A stretch of DNA of 64,000 nt from Schaalia sp. ORNL0103 (GTDB taxonomy: Bacteria > Actinomycetota > Actinomycetes > Actinomycetales > Actinomycetaceae), in contig NZ_JAHXSA010000001.1 in the NCBI RefSeq assembly GCF_019429565.1, forward strand, positions 1,240,001 to 1,304,000, read 5' to 3'. The notes beneath the pieces were generated by a model. That model did no database searches, was not told where the DNA came from, and worked only from the letters and a program-made list of their open reading frames with translations. Position numbers and translations under genes: made by a program. Below, piece by piece: positions 54,441 through 64,000 of this stretch (its first letter is position 1; each line of letters begins with the position of its first letter).

Positions 54441-55351
54441 GCCTTCGTGTACTTCGCGAGCGAGAACGCCGAGGCAATAACCGCCAGCGCCACCGCCGCC
54501 AGGACGAGGATCGGCGTCATGATCGCGACCTCACCCATGCCGATAAAGTTAGTCCACTTAAATGCGGGGGCCATCCACCCCTGGACAATGAAGTGCACGC
54601 CCGCGAACAGTGTGCCGATCGCGAAGCCGGCACCCACCAGCGCGGCGAGCGCGCCCTCGATCATGAAGGGGGCCTGAATGAACAGGTTCGAGGCGCCCAC
54701 GTAACGCATGATCTGGGTTTCCTGCTCACGACTCATGGCGCTCAGGCGGATCGTCGTCGAGATCAGCAGGATCGCGGCGACGACCATGATCGCGCCGAGG
54801 CCCAGGGCAGCCGTGCGGGCTGCGCCCAGCACGCGGAACAGGGGCTCGACGACCTCACGCTGGTCGCGCACCTCGGACACGCCCGCGGTCCCGGAGAACT
54901 CCTCCTTGACCACCGAGTACTGCTCGGGGTTGACCAGCTTGATGCGGAACGCGAACTGGAGCATCTCCGGAGTCGTCCACTGGGTCAGCGCGTTGTTGCC
55001 GTTGAGACGCTGGAAGTTCTCGTAAGCCTCTTCCTTCGTCTCCTCGTACACGTTGGCCACGTACGGGGTCATCTCGGCGGACGCCAGCTTCTGGCGCACC
55101 GCGTCGATCTGCGCGTCGGTTGCCTCAGTCGCGTTGCAGTTCGCGGCCGCATCGTTGATGGCGCACATGTAGATCGTGACCTCGATCTTGTCGTACCACT
55201 CCGACTTCATCTTGGACACCTGCATCTGGGTCAGGCCCGCGATGCCCACGAAGAGGAGGGACACGAAGGTCACGAGGATGACGGCGACGCTCATCGCGCG
55301 GTTACGCGACAGGCCCTTGCCGACCTCGGACAGAATAAAACGAAGCTTCAC
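54437..55351 (-). CDS. ftsX: Cell division ABC transporter membrane protein FtsX
   Basis: 304 residues: a short cytoplasmic N-terminus, helix AMSVAVILVTFVSLLFVGIA, a large extracellular domain, then three C-terminal helices (LGLGAIMVVAAILLISTTI and others) with the typical SREQETQIMRYVGASNLFI segment. FtsX passes ATP-driven movement of FtsE through the membrane to a murein hydrolase. It sits five bases after ftsE and overlaps the M23 gene. Confidence 0.93.
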   Translation of the reverse strand: MKLRFILSEVGKGLSRNRAMSVAVILVTFVSLLFVGIAGLTQMQVSKMKSEWYDKIEVTIYMCAINDAAANCNATEATDAQIDAVRQKLASAEMTPYVANVYEETKEEAYENFQRLNGNNALTQWTTPEMLQFAFRIKLVNPEQYSVVKEEFSGTAGVSEVRDQREVVEPLFRVLGAARTAALGLGAIMVVAAILLISTTIRLSAMSREQETQIMRYVGASNLFIQAPFMIEGALAALVGAGFAIGTLFAGVHFIVQGWMAPAFKWTNFIGMGEVAIMTPILVLAAVALAVIASAFSLAKYTKA

Positions 55352-55356
55352 TGGTC

Positions 55357-56046
55357 TTACCTCCCGGCCCCGTAGACGCCGCGGTTCTGGTCGCGCACGA
55401 CGTCGCCGCTGGCGAGCTCGATGACGCGCTTACGCATCTGGTTCACGATGTCCGCGTCGTGGGTAGCCATGACGACGGTCGTGCCCGTGCGATTGATTCG
55501 GTCGAGGAGACGCATGATGCCCAGCGACGTCTCCGGGTCAAGGTTGCCGGTGGGCTCGTCCGCGAGCAGCAGCTCGGGGCGGTTCACCATGGCGCGCGCG
55601 ATAGCGACACGCTGTTCCTCACCGCCGGACAGCTCGTGCGGCAGGCGCGATTCCTTGCCGGACAGGCCCACCAGCTCGAGGGCGTCCGGGACGGCCGTCT
55701 CGATCGCGTGGCGAGGCTTGCCGATGACCTGCATGGCCAGAGCGACGTTCTCGTACACGGTCTTGGAGGGCAGCAGTCGGAAGTCCTGGAAGACCGTGCC
55801 GATCTGGCGACGCAGCTTCGGAACCGCCCACGTGGACAGCTTGGACACGTCCTTGCCGAGCACCCACACCTTCCCGCTGGTCGCCTTCATTTCGCGCATG
55901 ACGAGCTGCAGGAACGTGGATTTGCCGGAACCTGACTTGCCGACGAGGAACACGAATTCTTCGCGTTCCACCTCCAGCGAGACGTGGTCCAGCGCGGGCT
56001 GGGCACCTGGCGTGTACACCATGGTGACATCTTCAAAACGAATCAT
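55357..56046 (-). CDS. ftsE: Cell division ATP-binding protein FtsE
   Basis: 229 residues, one ABC domain: Walker [10 protein letters not shown], signature [14 protein letters not shown], Walker [13 protein letters not shown] and the H-loop ATHDADIV. FtsE works with FtsX at the septum. The start [14 protein letters not shown] is typical for actinobacterial FtsE. It begins a four-gene run, ftsE-ftsX-M23-smpB, about 190 bp downstream of prfB. Confidence 0.94.
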   Translation of the reverse strand: MIRFEDVTMVYTPGAQPALDHVSLEVEREEFVFLVGKSGSGKSTFLQLVMREMKATSGKVWVLGKDVSKLSTWAVPKLRRQIGTVFQDFRLLPSKTVYENVALAMQVIGKPRHAIETAVPDALELVGLSGKESRLPHELSGGEEQRVAIARAMVNRPELLLADEPTGNLDPETSLGIMRLLDRINRTGTTVVMATHDADIVNQMRKRVIELASGDVVRDQNRGVYGAGR

Positions 56047-56178
56047 GGGACCGTCCGATCGGGGTCAATAGTCCCTGTCAGATTAGGTAACGATCGGGTC
56101 ACGGCCCGGCTACGACACGCGGAAAACAGGCGGTGTGGCGCTCAGCCCTCCGCTGTGGGCGCCTGGACGCGCAGCCGA

Positions 56179-56212
56179 CCCCGGCCTCGTTCATGAATCG
56201 ACGAGGCCGGGG
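56179..56212 (-). terminator. Terminator of prfB
   Basis: CCCCGGCCTCGT (56179-56190) pairs with ACGAGGCCGGGG (56201-56212), 25 bp past the prfB stop on the minus strand. It separates prfB from ftsE. Confidence 0.75.
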
Positions 56213-56236
56213 CCGGGTTGCGCGTATGGGCGACGC

Positions 56237-57358
56237 TCAGTCCTGAGCGGCCTTCTGCTCGTTCTTGCGCCAGCGGATGCCGGCGTTGATGAAGCCGTCG
56301 ATGTCGCCATCGAAGACGGACTGGGGGTTGCCGGACTCGTACTCGGTGCGCAGGTCCTTGACCATCTGATACGGCTGGAGCACGTAGGAGCGCATCTGAT
56401 CGCCCCACGACGCCTTGACGTCGCCGGCGAGCTCCTTCTTCTTCGCCTGCTCTTCCTCGTGGCGCAGCACGAGGAGGCGGGACTGCAGCACTCGCAGGGC
56501 GGCCGCGCGGTTCTGGATCTGGGACTTCTCATCCTGCATGGACACGACGATGCCCGTGGGGATGTGGGTCATGCGCACGGCCGAGTCGGTCGTGTTCACG
56601 GACTGGCCGCCGGGGCCCGAGGAGCGGAAGACGTCCACCTTCAGCTCGGACTCGGGGATCTCGATGTGGTCCGTGGTCTCGATGAGGGGGATGACCTCGA
56701 CGGCCGCGAAGGACGTCTGGCGGCGGCCCTGGTTGTCGAAGGGGCTGATGCGCACGAGGCGGTGGGTGCCGGCCTCGACGCTCAGCGTGCCGTAGGCGTA
56801 GGGCGCCTGAACCTCGAAGGTGGCCGACTTCAGGCCAGCCTCTTCCGCGTAGGAGGTGTCCATAACCTTCGTCGGGTAGCCGTGACGCTCCGCCCAGCGC
56901 AGGTACATGCGCAGGAGGATTTCGGCGAAGTCGGCGGCGTCCACGCCGCCCGCGCCGCTTCGGATCGTGATGACGGCGTTACGCTCGTCGTACTCGCCGT
57001 CCAGCAGCGTGCGGATCTCCAGGTCACCCAGGTCCTTGCGCAGCTTCTCCAGGTCGGCCTCGGCCTCGGCGAGGATGTCAGCGCCCTCATCCGGGTCCTC
57101 GGCGGCCATGTCCACCATGGCCTCCAGGTCGTCGATGCGCTCGCTCATCTGCGTGATGCGGTCCAGCTCGCTCTGGCGGTGGCTGAGTGCGCTCGTGACG
57201 GCCTGGGCGGCGCTCGGGTCGTCCCACAGGTCGGGCGCTGCCGCCTTCTCGTTCAGCTCGGCGATCTGCTCGCGCAGCTTGTCCGGCTGCACGACCGCGA
57301 CGATGTTCTCCATCGTGGTGCGCAGGGACGGGATCTCTTCAGAAAATTCAATGGCCAC
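56237..57358 (-). CDS. prfB: Peptide chain release factor 2
   Basis: 373 residues. It recognises UGA and UAA stops; the peptidyl-hydrolysis motif [13 protein letters not shown] and the anticodon-like SPFD segment ([14 protein letters not shown]) are present. The reading frame is uninterrupted from MAIEFSEEI, so the programmed +1 frameshift found in many bacterial prfB genes is absent, as in other actinobacteria. It heads the conserved prfB-ftsE-ftsX-smpB block. Confidence 0.95.
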   Translation of the reverse strand: MAIEFSEEIPSLRTTMENIVAVVQPDKLREQIAELNEKAAAPDLWDDPSAAQAVTSALSHRQSELDRITQMSERIDDLEAMVDMAAEDPDEGADILAEAEADLEKLRKDLGDLEIRTLLDGEYDERNAVITIRSGAGGVDAADFAEILLRMYLRWAERHGYPTKVMDTSYAEEAGLKSATFEVQAPYAYGTLSVEAGTHRLVRISPFDNQGRRQTSFAAVEVIPLIETTDHIEIPESELKVDVFRSSGPGGQSVNTTDSAVRMTHIPTGIVVSMQDEKSQIQNRAAALRVLQSRLLVLRHEEEQAKKKELAGDVKASWGDQMRSYVLQPYQMVKDLRTEYESGNPQSVFDGDIDGFINAGIRWRKNEQKAAQD

Positions 57359-57447
57359 GCACCCAGGGTAGCGGATCGGAAGCCCAACGAGGAACGCTAA
57401 GGGGCGACGGTGGCGGGGTTTACTCCCCCGCCGACCTCAGATACGAC

Positions 57448-57481
57448 GGCGCCCCGACGCCACACAGGACGGCGGGGCACC
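57448..57481 (-). terminator. Terminator of gdhA
   Basis: GGCGCCCC at 57448 pairs with GGGGCACC ending 57481 (one G/T pair), with an inner GCC/GGC, 14 bp past the gdhA stop on the minus strand. Confidence 0.6.
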
Positions 57482-57494
57482 GAAAGAGAGAGGA

Positions 57495-58859
<1,365 letters not shown>

Positions 58860-58928
58860 CTAAAGTTTACGTTTCGTTTACCCGACCTTCCCTCGCCGTC
58901 CCACAATGTGACCGTCGCGGACACCACT

Positions 58929-59372
58929 TTAGGGTGACCCCTGCACCCCGCGCAGGCGTGCACTCGAGGTCCTCACCAGCTCGGGAACCACCGCGCTGCG
59001 CAGCAGCGGAGGCAGGAGGGAGACCCTGGGGTGCGCCCTGACACCAACCTCCACCTCCCCACTGCTCACGCTGACCCAGGAGACGCTCACCCCTTCCCCG
59101 ACCCGGCACGTCGAGTCCGACAGACCCGCGAGCGCACGGTCGACGCGAGAGCTCGCCGTCTCCTCGTCAACCCCGAGGTTTCCTCCCGCGAAGACCGTTG
59201 ACGCGGAGGCTCCTGACACCCCGGCGCTGGCCAAGGCGTCGGCGCAGGACACGAGGCGGCGGTCCTGCATCGCGACCTCGGTGAGCGCGATCGACACGAC
59301 GAGCAGCAGGCACACGAAGGCGCAGCCCGCGCACATGAGGATCCCAACGCGTCCCTCCTCCCCCTCATTCAC
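58929..59372 (-). CDS. TadE-like / helicase-secretion-neighbourhood protein (Rv3654c type)
   Basis: About 147 residues. One N-terminal membrane helix (ILMCAGCAFVCLLLVVSIAL) follows a short EEGRVG segment; the rest is a small exported domain with one conserved-looking Cys pair. Proteins of this kind lie last in actinobacterial tad operons. GTG 59372 has GGAGG nine bases upstream and overlaps the preceding stop by eight bases. Role in pilus assembly is inferred from the operon. Confidence 0.7.
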   Translation of the reverse strand: MNEGEEGRVGILMCAGCAFVCLLLVVSIALTEVAMQDRRLVSCADALASAGVSGASASTVFAGGNLGVDEETASSRVDRALAGLSDSTCRVGEGVSVSWVSVSSGEVEVGVRAHPRVSLLPPLLRSAVVPELVRTSSARLRGVQGSP

Positions 59373-59763
59373 GGGCGACCACCTCCCGCACGGGCGCGCG
59401 GGCGCTCGAGGATACACCCACGCCGAGGCCGCCGAGCCAGGCGGGCATGAAGGGCAGCGGGACCTGCACGGACACGCGCACGTCAACAGCTCCTTCTCCC
59501 TGCTGGCAGTTCTCGCACGTCGAGGCCACCTCGGGGGTCGCGTTCACGCCGAAATCCTCGACGATGAGGGCGACGGCGTGGGACGCATCGGCCGTTCGAT
59601 CCGGGTCCTCGGCGAGGATACGTGCAGCCTCGCGCGCCCCCGCGTCCACTGCCATCGCCCCCGCGCTCACCTGGCCGATCGCGAGCACGATGTAGAGCAC
59701 CGGGATCACGACGACGACGAGAATCCCCAGGAATTCGACGCTGGCGTCTCCGCGCTCGCTCAC
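59365..59763 (-). CDS. TadE-like pseudopilin
   Basis: About 132 residues. The start SERGDASVEFLGILVVVVIP is a classic TadE-type N-terminus (small charged leader, conserved Glu, hydrophobic helix). The exported part has two cysteines close together (CENC). GTG 59763 follows GGAGGGGCC and overlaps the upstream stop as GTGA. Expected to be a minor component of a Tad/Flp pilus. Confidence 0.78.
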   Translation of the reverse strand: MSERGDASVEFLGILVVVVIPVLYIVLAIGQVSAGAMAVDAGAREAARILAEDPDRTADASHAVALIVEDFGVNATPEVASTCENCQQGEGAVDVRVSVQVPLPFMPAWLGGLGVGVSSSARAPVREVVARE

Positions 59764-60149
59764 GGCCCCTCCACCAGTGCACGCCCGCGCACGGTCAGCC
59801 ACCTCGGCCCGAGTCCTCCGACGAGCGGCAGGCGCGTGCGCACGGTGACGGTGAGGACGTCGACTCCACCGTCGCTCTCGCGATCCACGGCTATCTCGCG
59901 ATCCTTCGCGGTCCCCACGAGAGAGTCGAGGAGTTCGCCCGTGCGCGCCCGGGCCTCGTCCTCATCCCCTCCGAGGAGGCCGCCTCGGCGCGCGCCCTCG
60001 GACGCCGCACTCACGCTCATCGTGCGCACGTGCGAAGCGAAGGCCAGCTGAATGAGAAGGAGGATGACGAGGACGACGAGGCCCTGGACGAGGACCGTCG
60101 AGACGACCTCGGATCCCTCCTCAGATGCCCGCAATCGAGTCCATCGCAC
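59760..60149 (-). CDS. TadE-like minor pilin
   Basis: About 129 residues. EEGSEVVSTVLVQGLVVLVI gives the TadE-like leader and hydrophobic helix, followed by a small exported domain. GTG 60149 (GGAG ten bases upstream) is chosen over an earlier in-frame ATG; this start lies inside the end of the small pilin gene. The stop overlaps the next gene as GTGA. Part of the Tad operon. Confidence 0.65.
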   Translation of the reverse strand: MRWTRLRASEEGSEVVSTVLVQGLVVLVILLLIQLAFASHVRTMSVSAASEGARRGGLLGGDEDEARARTGELLDSLVGTAKDREIAVDRESDGGVDVLTVTVRTRLPLVGGLGPRWLTVRGRALVEGP

Positions 60150-60291
60150 GGTTAAAGATCTCCACGAGCCGCTCCGAGGCAACACCCCAGATGAGGACGA
60201 CGAGCGCGGCCGTCATGAGGGTGATGAGGACCCACCCGGGCACGTCACCGCGCTCCCCGAGGGGAGCCTTCCTGAGAAAGAGTTTCTTCAT
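60121..60291 (-). CDS. Small Flp-pilin-like protein (56 residues)
   Basis: Begins MKKLFLRKAPLGERGDVPGW and continues with one hydrophobic helix (VLITLMTAALVVLIWGVASE), then ends NRAMDSIAGI. The size, the basic leader, GERGD before the helix and the place between tadC and the TadE-like genes fit a Flp-type major pilin, but the usual TAEY motif is missing. ATG 60291 lies 15 bp after the tadC stop. It could instead be a small membrane adaptor. Confidence 0.65.
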   Translation of the reverse strand: MKKLFLRKAPLGERGDVPGWVLITLMTAALVVLIWGVASERLVEIFNRAMDSIAGI

Positions 60292-60306
60292 GACTGTTTC
60301 CTTCCT

Positions 60307-61203
60307 TCACGGGGTGAAATCCAGGGCGATGAGCCCCGGGTAGAGGGCGAACATGACGGTAACGGGCAGGATGAGGAAGACGACGGGCAGGAGCATCGCG
60401 ATCTCGCGGCGCCCACCCTCTTCCATGAGGGCAGCGAGGGATCGTTCGCGCTGGTCCCGGGCCTGATCGTGCAGGACCGAGGCCAGGGGCGAACCGCGCT
60501 CGATCGCCGTGGTGAGCGTGCGGCTCAGGCGCGTGAGGGCCGGGGATTCGGTGCGCTCGACGAGGTCGGCGAGAGCGCGCACGGAGGGCGTGCCGTTGCG
60601 GATGTGCCCGGCTGTCAGCGACAGCTCTGCCCCGAGGGGGCCTCCCGCACAGCCGGCGACGCGCTCGATGGCGGCGGGGATCGACTCGCCTGCGGCCACC
60701 GCGAGCGCGAGGAGTTCCGAGCAGTCGGGCACGGCGGCATCAATCGCGCGCTGGCGGGCGTTTGCGCGCATGGTGAGGAAGCGGTCCATGCCGGCGACCC
60801 CGAGGAGGGTGCCGACGAGCGCGCAGGCGCACAGGGGAATGAGGGAGGCTCGCAGGGAGGAGGCGTGGCGCGCGGCGACGAGGGCACATGCGGCGACGAG
60901 GCCTACCACCCCTGCGACCGCCTGGCGCAGCCGGAAGAGGGACACGTCCGGGTTCATACCGGCCAGGGAGAGCCTGCGGGCTACGGATTCAGTGGTGGAT
61001 CCGAGGGAATCAAGGGCTGAGGTGCTCACGCGGCGCGCCCACGCGGCAAGTATGGAGGTCGGGCGCTCCTGCACGCGGCCCTGCGCGACGCGGTCGACGA
61101 AGGAGGGGCGGCGTGCGAGGGCGGCGGCCAGGATGAGGACGAGGCCCGCGCCTGCGATAAGGGCGACGGCCAGGTCGAAGGCACGCATGATCCACGGGTT
61201 CAT
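60307..61203 (-). CDS. tadC: Tad pilus inner-membrane protein TadC (T2SS F family)
   Basis: About 298 residues with the type II secretion F domain: N-terminal helices (DLAVALIAGAGLVLILAAAL), a central cytoplasmic domain with LLALAVAAGESIPAAIERVA and RTLTTAIERGSPLASVL, and a last helix MLLPVVFLILPVTVMFALYP. With TadB it forms the membrane platform driven by the TadA ATPase. ATG 61203 overlaps the tadB stop as ATGA. Confidence 0.85.
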   Translation of the reverse strand: MNPWIMRAFDLAVALIAGAGLVLILAAALARRPSFVDRVAQGRVQERPTSILAAWARRVSTSALDSLGSTTESVARRLSLAGMNPDVSLFRLRQAVAGVVGLVAACALVAARHASSLRASLIPLCACALVGTLLGVAGMDRFLTMRANARQRAIDAAVPDCSELLALAVAAGESIPAAIERVAGCAGGPLGAELSLTAGHIRNGTPSVRALADLVERTESPALTRLSRTLTTAIERGSPLASVLHDQARDQRERSLAALMEEGGRREIAMLLPVVFLILPVTVMFALYPGLIALDFTP

Positions 61204-62066
61204 CGCACGCCCCCAAGGTTCCTCGGGTCGGTACTCAGTCGGCCCATGGCCTTCATGATCAGGTAGGCGATGACGCAGATACCGGCCCCGGAGCACAGGA
61301 CGGCGACACCGCCCGACGAGTTCCACACGTGTGCGCTGGCCCCTCCTCCCGACAGGAGAAGTAGGACGACCCAGGGGGCCGCGAGGCCGAGACGAGCGGC
61401 GCCAACCGTCCAGGATTGACGCGCCTCGAGCTCTCCACGCACGCGCGCATCCTCGCGCAGGAGCGAGGCGAGGTCTTGAAGCAGGCGCGTCAGGTCCGCC
61501 CCGCCGACGGATCGGGCGATGCGCAGCGCCTCGACGATGCGGTCGGCGACAGGGTCGGCGACCGTCTCTTTCATCTTGTCCAGGGCGAGCTCGAAACGGC
61601 CGTTAGCACTGTAATCCCGCGAGAACGCTTCGAAGGCGAAGCGCACGGGGACGGGCCCCTCTTCGGCCAGGTCGCAGAGCACCTGGGGTAGCGCCGTGCC
61701 CGCACGCACGCCGGACACCATGGCGTCGATAACCTCGGGCCAGGCGGCCCGAACAGTCTTCGCGTGTGCACCCAGGCGCGAGACGACCCACGCGTAAGGC
61801 AGGAACGCAACGCCGACGGAGACGATAAGGGCGACGGGCCAGGCTCCCGTGGCAGCCAGGATGACGAGCGCGACGACGATTCCGACTCCGAGGCTCAGCG
61901 CGACCAGGCGCACGGCCGTCAATCCGGGGATGCGGGCGCGGGCCACGTCCTCGCGCAGGCGCTTCCACGGCCCCCACGGGCGCCACGCCGGGCGTGGAGT
62001 GAACCAGGGGGACACGGCCATCACGAGGCCGATGCCGAACACGAGCCCGCACACGATCGCGATCAC
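61200..62066 (-). CDS. tadB: Tad pilus inner-membrane protein TadB (T2SS F family)
   Basis: About 288 residues. Membrane helices at the start (VIAIVCGLVFGIGLVMAV) and LVALSLGVGIVVALVILAAT lead to the F domain with MVSGVRAGTALPQVLCDLAE and IARSVGGADLTRLLQDLASL. GTG 62066 overlaps the tadA stop as GTGA; the longer frame belongs to tadA's shadow. Partner of TadC. Confidence 0.83.
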   Translation of the reverse strand: MIAIVCGLVFGIGLVMAVSPWFTPRPAWRPWGPWKRLREDVARARIPGLTAVRLVALSLGVGIVVALVILAATGAWPVALIVSVGVAFLPYAWVVSRLGAHAKTVRAAWPEVIDAMVSGVRAGTALPQVLCDLAEEGPVPVRFAFEAFSRDYSANGRFELALDKMKETVADPVADRIVEALRIARSVGGADLTRLLQDLASLLREDARVRGELEARQSWTVGAARLGLAAPWVVLLLLSGGGASAHVWNSSGGVAVLCSGAGICVIAYLIMKAMGRLSTDPRNLGGVR

Positions 62067-63277
62067 GCCGGCCCCCAATCCAGAAGGGACGCGAGGTCGA
62101 AGCCGGCGGCGGCAAAACGATCGTGCAGGTCGAGGCCGCCCGTGCCTCGTGCACACCGGCACCCATCGAAGCGGAAGAGGGTAGCTGTCTCGATCCGATT
62201 TCCTTCGACGCGCCCCGGGACCGCCATGATCTCGGCGACGTGGCGCTGCCCGTCCACGCCGCGCTCGACGTGACACACGAGATCAATGGACGAGGCCAGG
62301 GTCGGGGTGACGAACCCCGTCGTCACATTCTCCCCCGCCAGGAGCGGCAGGATCGAGAGCTTGTCGAGGGCCTCGCGGGCCGAGTTCGCGTGCACGGTCG
62401 CCATGCCCGGCACGCCCGCGTTGAGGGCCACCAGCAGGTCGAGGGCTTCGGGGCCTCGGACCTCGCCGACGATCAGGTACTCGGGGCGCATACGCAAGGA
62501 TTCGCGCACGAGGTCACGCAGCGTGATCTCACCCGTCCCCTCCGCGCCAGCCGGGCGCGTCTGCATCGCGACGTGGTCCCAGTTGGCCAGACCCAACTCG
62601 AAAACTTCCTCGCAGGAGATGACGCGGCGCGACCTGGGCAGCTCCCCCGCGAGCGCGCGCAGCAGCGTCGTCTTCCCCGCCTGCGTGCCTCCCGAGACGA
62701 GGACGGAGAGCCCCACAGAGACGGCGGCCGCCAAAAAATCACGCATCGGAGGGGCGAGCATGTCGACCGCGACCAGGTCGTCCAGGGTGCGGGCGCGCTG
62801 GATGTGCTTGCGGATGTTGACACTCCACGACGATCCCGTGACGGGAGGGATAACGACATGGAGACGCTCCCCGCCCGCGAGCATCGCATCCACGAAGGGG
62901 CTGGACAGATCGAGCCTGCGCCCGGAGTGGTGGAGCATGCGCTCGACGAGTGCACGCACGTCCTCGTCGGTGAGGATCAGACTGGTCAGCTCGGCGACAC
63001 CCGAGCGGGCCACGAACACGCGCGACGCTGCGTTAATCCAGATTTCCTCGACCGAGGGATCATCCATGAGCGCCTGAAGCGGGCCGAGGCCGCAGATGTC
63101 GTCCATGAGGTCCGCTTCGACCTGCTCGCGGGCCGCGGGCAGCAGATCGGGCGCGTACCTGTCGATGGCGCGGTGAATGAGCAGACGCACGGATCGAGGA
63201 TCTCGAGCCGCGTCGACTCCACCCGCGGCTAAATCCTCACGCACCCGTGCGGCGAGCGCGCGCGTCGTGGCTTCCAT
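62063..63277 (-). CDS. tadA: Tad pilus secretion ATPase TadA (CpaF family)
   Basis: 404 residues. An N-terminal domain with DICGLGPLQALMDDPSVEEI precedes the RecA-like core: Walker A SGGTQAGKTTLLRAL, Asp-box region VISCEEVFELGL, Walker B YLIVGEVRGPEALDL and the His-box TVHANSAREAL. It powers pilus assembly through TadB/TadC. It is first in the visible operon; the CpaE-like localiser and prepilin peptidase often nearby are not in the window. Confidence 0.92.
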   Translation of the reverse strand: MEATTRALAARVREDLAAGGVDAARDPRSVRLLIHRAIDRYAPDLLPAAREQVEADLMDDICGLGPLQALMDDPSVEEIWINAASRVFVARSGVAELTSLILTDEDVRALVERMLHHSGRRLDLSSPFVDAMLAGGERLHVVIPPVTGSSWSVNIRKHIQRARTLDDLVAVDMLAPPMRDFLAAAVSVGLSVLVSGGTQAGKTTLLRALAGELPRSRRVISCEEVFELGLANWDHVAMQTRPAGAEGTGEITLRDLVRESLRMRPEYLIVGEVRGPEALDLLVALNAGVPGMATVHANSAREALDKLSILPLLAGENVTTGFVTPTLASSIDLVCHVERGVDGQRHVAEIMAVPGRVEGNRIETATLFRFDGCRCARGTGGLDLHDRFAAAGFDLASLLDWGPA

Positions 63278-63420
63278 CGCTGCGCCTCCTTGCTACAGAC
63301 CAAGCCAATGTGTTGAAAGTAACAGAGTTTTTCGGCAAGGAGCAAACCCACATTCGTTCAATCCTCCTCGCGCCCGCGCGGGGAGGAGCGCCCGGGCCCA
63401 GGCCGCGATACGTTAAGGCA

Positions 63421-64000
63421 ATGACCTCCCGCAAGAGCCCCCTCGAACTGGCAGCCCTGGCCACCGCGGCCGTCCCCGGCATGCGCGTCACCGCCCTGCG
63501 CCCGCCCACCTACAGCGACGAGCTCTCCACCGTGACCGGCATCGAAGACGCCGCCGGACACCGCTGGATCGTCACCTGCCCCCACGAGGAGGTCTCCGGA
63601 CCCGCACTCGAGGCGACCTCCGGCATCCTGGACCGGCTCGGCCAGGCACACGACCACGACTACATTCCCTTCGACGTGCCGCGCCTGGCGGGTCAGGTAA
63701 AGATCAGCGACGGCAGTACCGTCTACGTCCACCGCGACCCGGGTGGCACCGCCCCCACGGACGAGGACCTCGACACCGATCCCCTGCTGCCCGCATCCCT
63801 CGGACGCGCCCTCGCGGCCCTGCACAACCTCCCCGAGACCGTCTTCTCCTCGATCGGCCTGCCCAGCTACACGGCCATCGAGTGCCGCGACCGGAACCTC
63901 GCCCTCCTCGACGAGGCCGCCCGAGAAGTCGCCATCCCCGCCGCCCTGTGGAGCCGCTGGGAGGCAGCCCTCGAGGACGTCTCCCTGTGGCGCTTCCCCT
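63421..64000 (+). CDS. Aminoglycoside/macrolide phosphotransferase-like protein, N-terminal part
   Basis: The frame from ATG 63421 runs to the window edge (193 residues seen, no stop). It resembles the N-lobe of APH-fold kinases (HDHDYIPFDVPRLAG, LGRALAALHNLPE), as in actinobacterial phosphotransferase genes that often precede a UvrD-type helicase. The catalytic loop would lie beyond the window, so activity is not judged. It is divergent from tadA; the 63278-63420 gap holds both promoters. Confidence 0.65.
   Translation, partial: MTSRKSPLELAALATAAVPGMRVTALRPPTYSDELSTVTGIEDAAGHRWIVTCPHEEVSGPALEATSGILDRLGQAHDHDYIPFDVPRLAGQVKISDGSTVYVHRDPGGTAPTDEDLDTDPLLPASLGRALAALHNLPETVFSSIGLPSYTAIECRDRNLALLDEAAREVAIPAALWSRWEAALEDVSLWRFP

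Noticed and set aside
56237-57358. Programmed frameshift in prfB
   Set aside because: The frame runs uninterrupted from the first Met, so no internal stop needs bypassing.

Overview
The window is high-GC actinobacterial DNA, most likely from an oral or commensal Actinomyces/Schaalia-type organism. Support comes from the conserved prfB-ftsE-ftsX-smpB block, a tmRNA whose tag reads AEQNRTDYVLAA, a Tad-type pilus locus, and large secreted proteins with C-terminal choline/glucan-binding-type (WYY...TGW) repeats. The genus is an inference from these features.

Layout. 1-480 is the start of a ROK-type regulator cut by the window edge. 730-6541 is a peptide-type ABC importer operon (lipoprotein, two permeases, one fused double ATPase). 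6542-7419 is an 880-bp gap between convergent genes, filled with short degenerate repeats and long dyads. 7420-7701 encodes HU. 8066-15619 is an L-arabinose locus on the minus strand: LacI-type regulator, araD, araA, and a ChvE/MmsAB sugar importer; no ribulokinase gene is present. 15785-17725 is an NCS2 purine permease carrying an OHCU-decarboxylase-like C-terminal domain whose expected catalytic His is Tyr.

18303-36382 is an 18-kb tandem array, all on the minus strand, of four secreted wall-binding proteins: a subtilisin-like protease; a paralogue that has lost catalytic His and Ser and the oxyanion Asn; a BspA-type leucine-rich-repeat protein; and a 2180-residue protein combining protease and LRR halves. 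Two ~200-bp noncoding direct repeats lie just beyond the terminators of the first two genes. They show compensatory base changes in two hairpins and look like two copies of one small structured RNA.

36697-42797 holds a YbjQ-family protein, an AT-rich ApeA-like candidate defence gene, a hydrolase, a methyltransferase, a small membrane protein, a 59-residue Cys-rich protein, and a CoA-disulfide-reductase/rhodanese fusion behind a CsoR/CstR-type palindrome. 43224-46402 is a two-gene BcgI-like restriction-modification system with an in-frame 24-bp tandem repeat in its specificity subunit. It is followed by a decayed serine-resolvase gene and then ssrA (47160-47534, minus).

47635-58856 continues with two YhgE/Pip membrane proteins, smpB, an M23 peptidase, ftsX, ftsE, prfB and gdhA. 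58929-63277 is a compact Tad pilus operon (tadA, tadB, tadC, a small pilin-like gene, three TadE-like genes), most junctions overlapping. The window ends inside a plus-strand phosphotransferase-like gene at 63421. Very long open frames opposite the GC-rich genes are reading-frame shadows and are left out.
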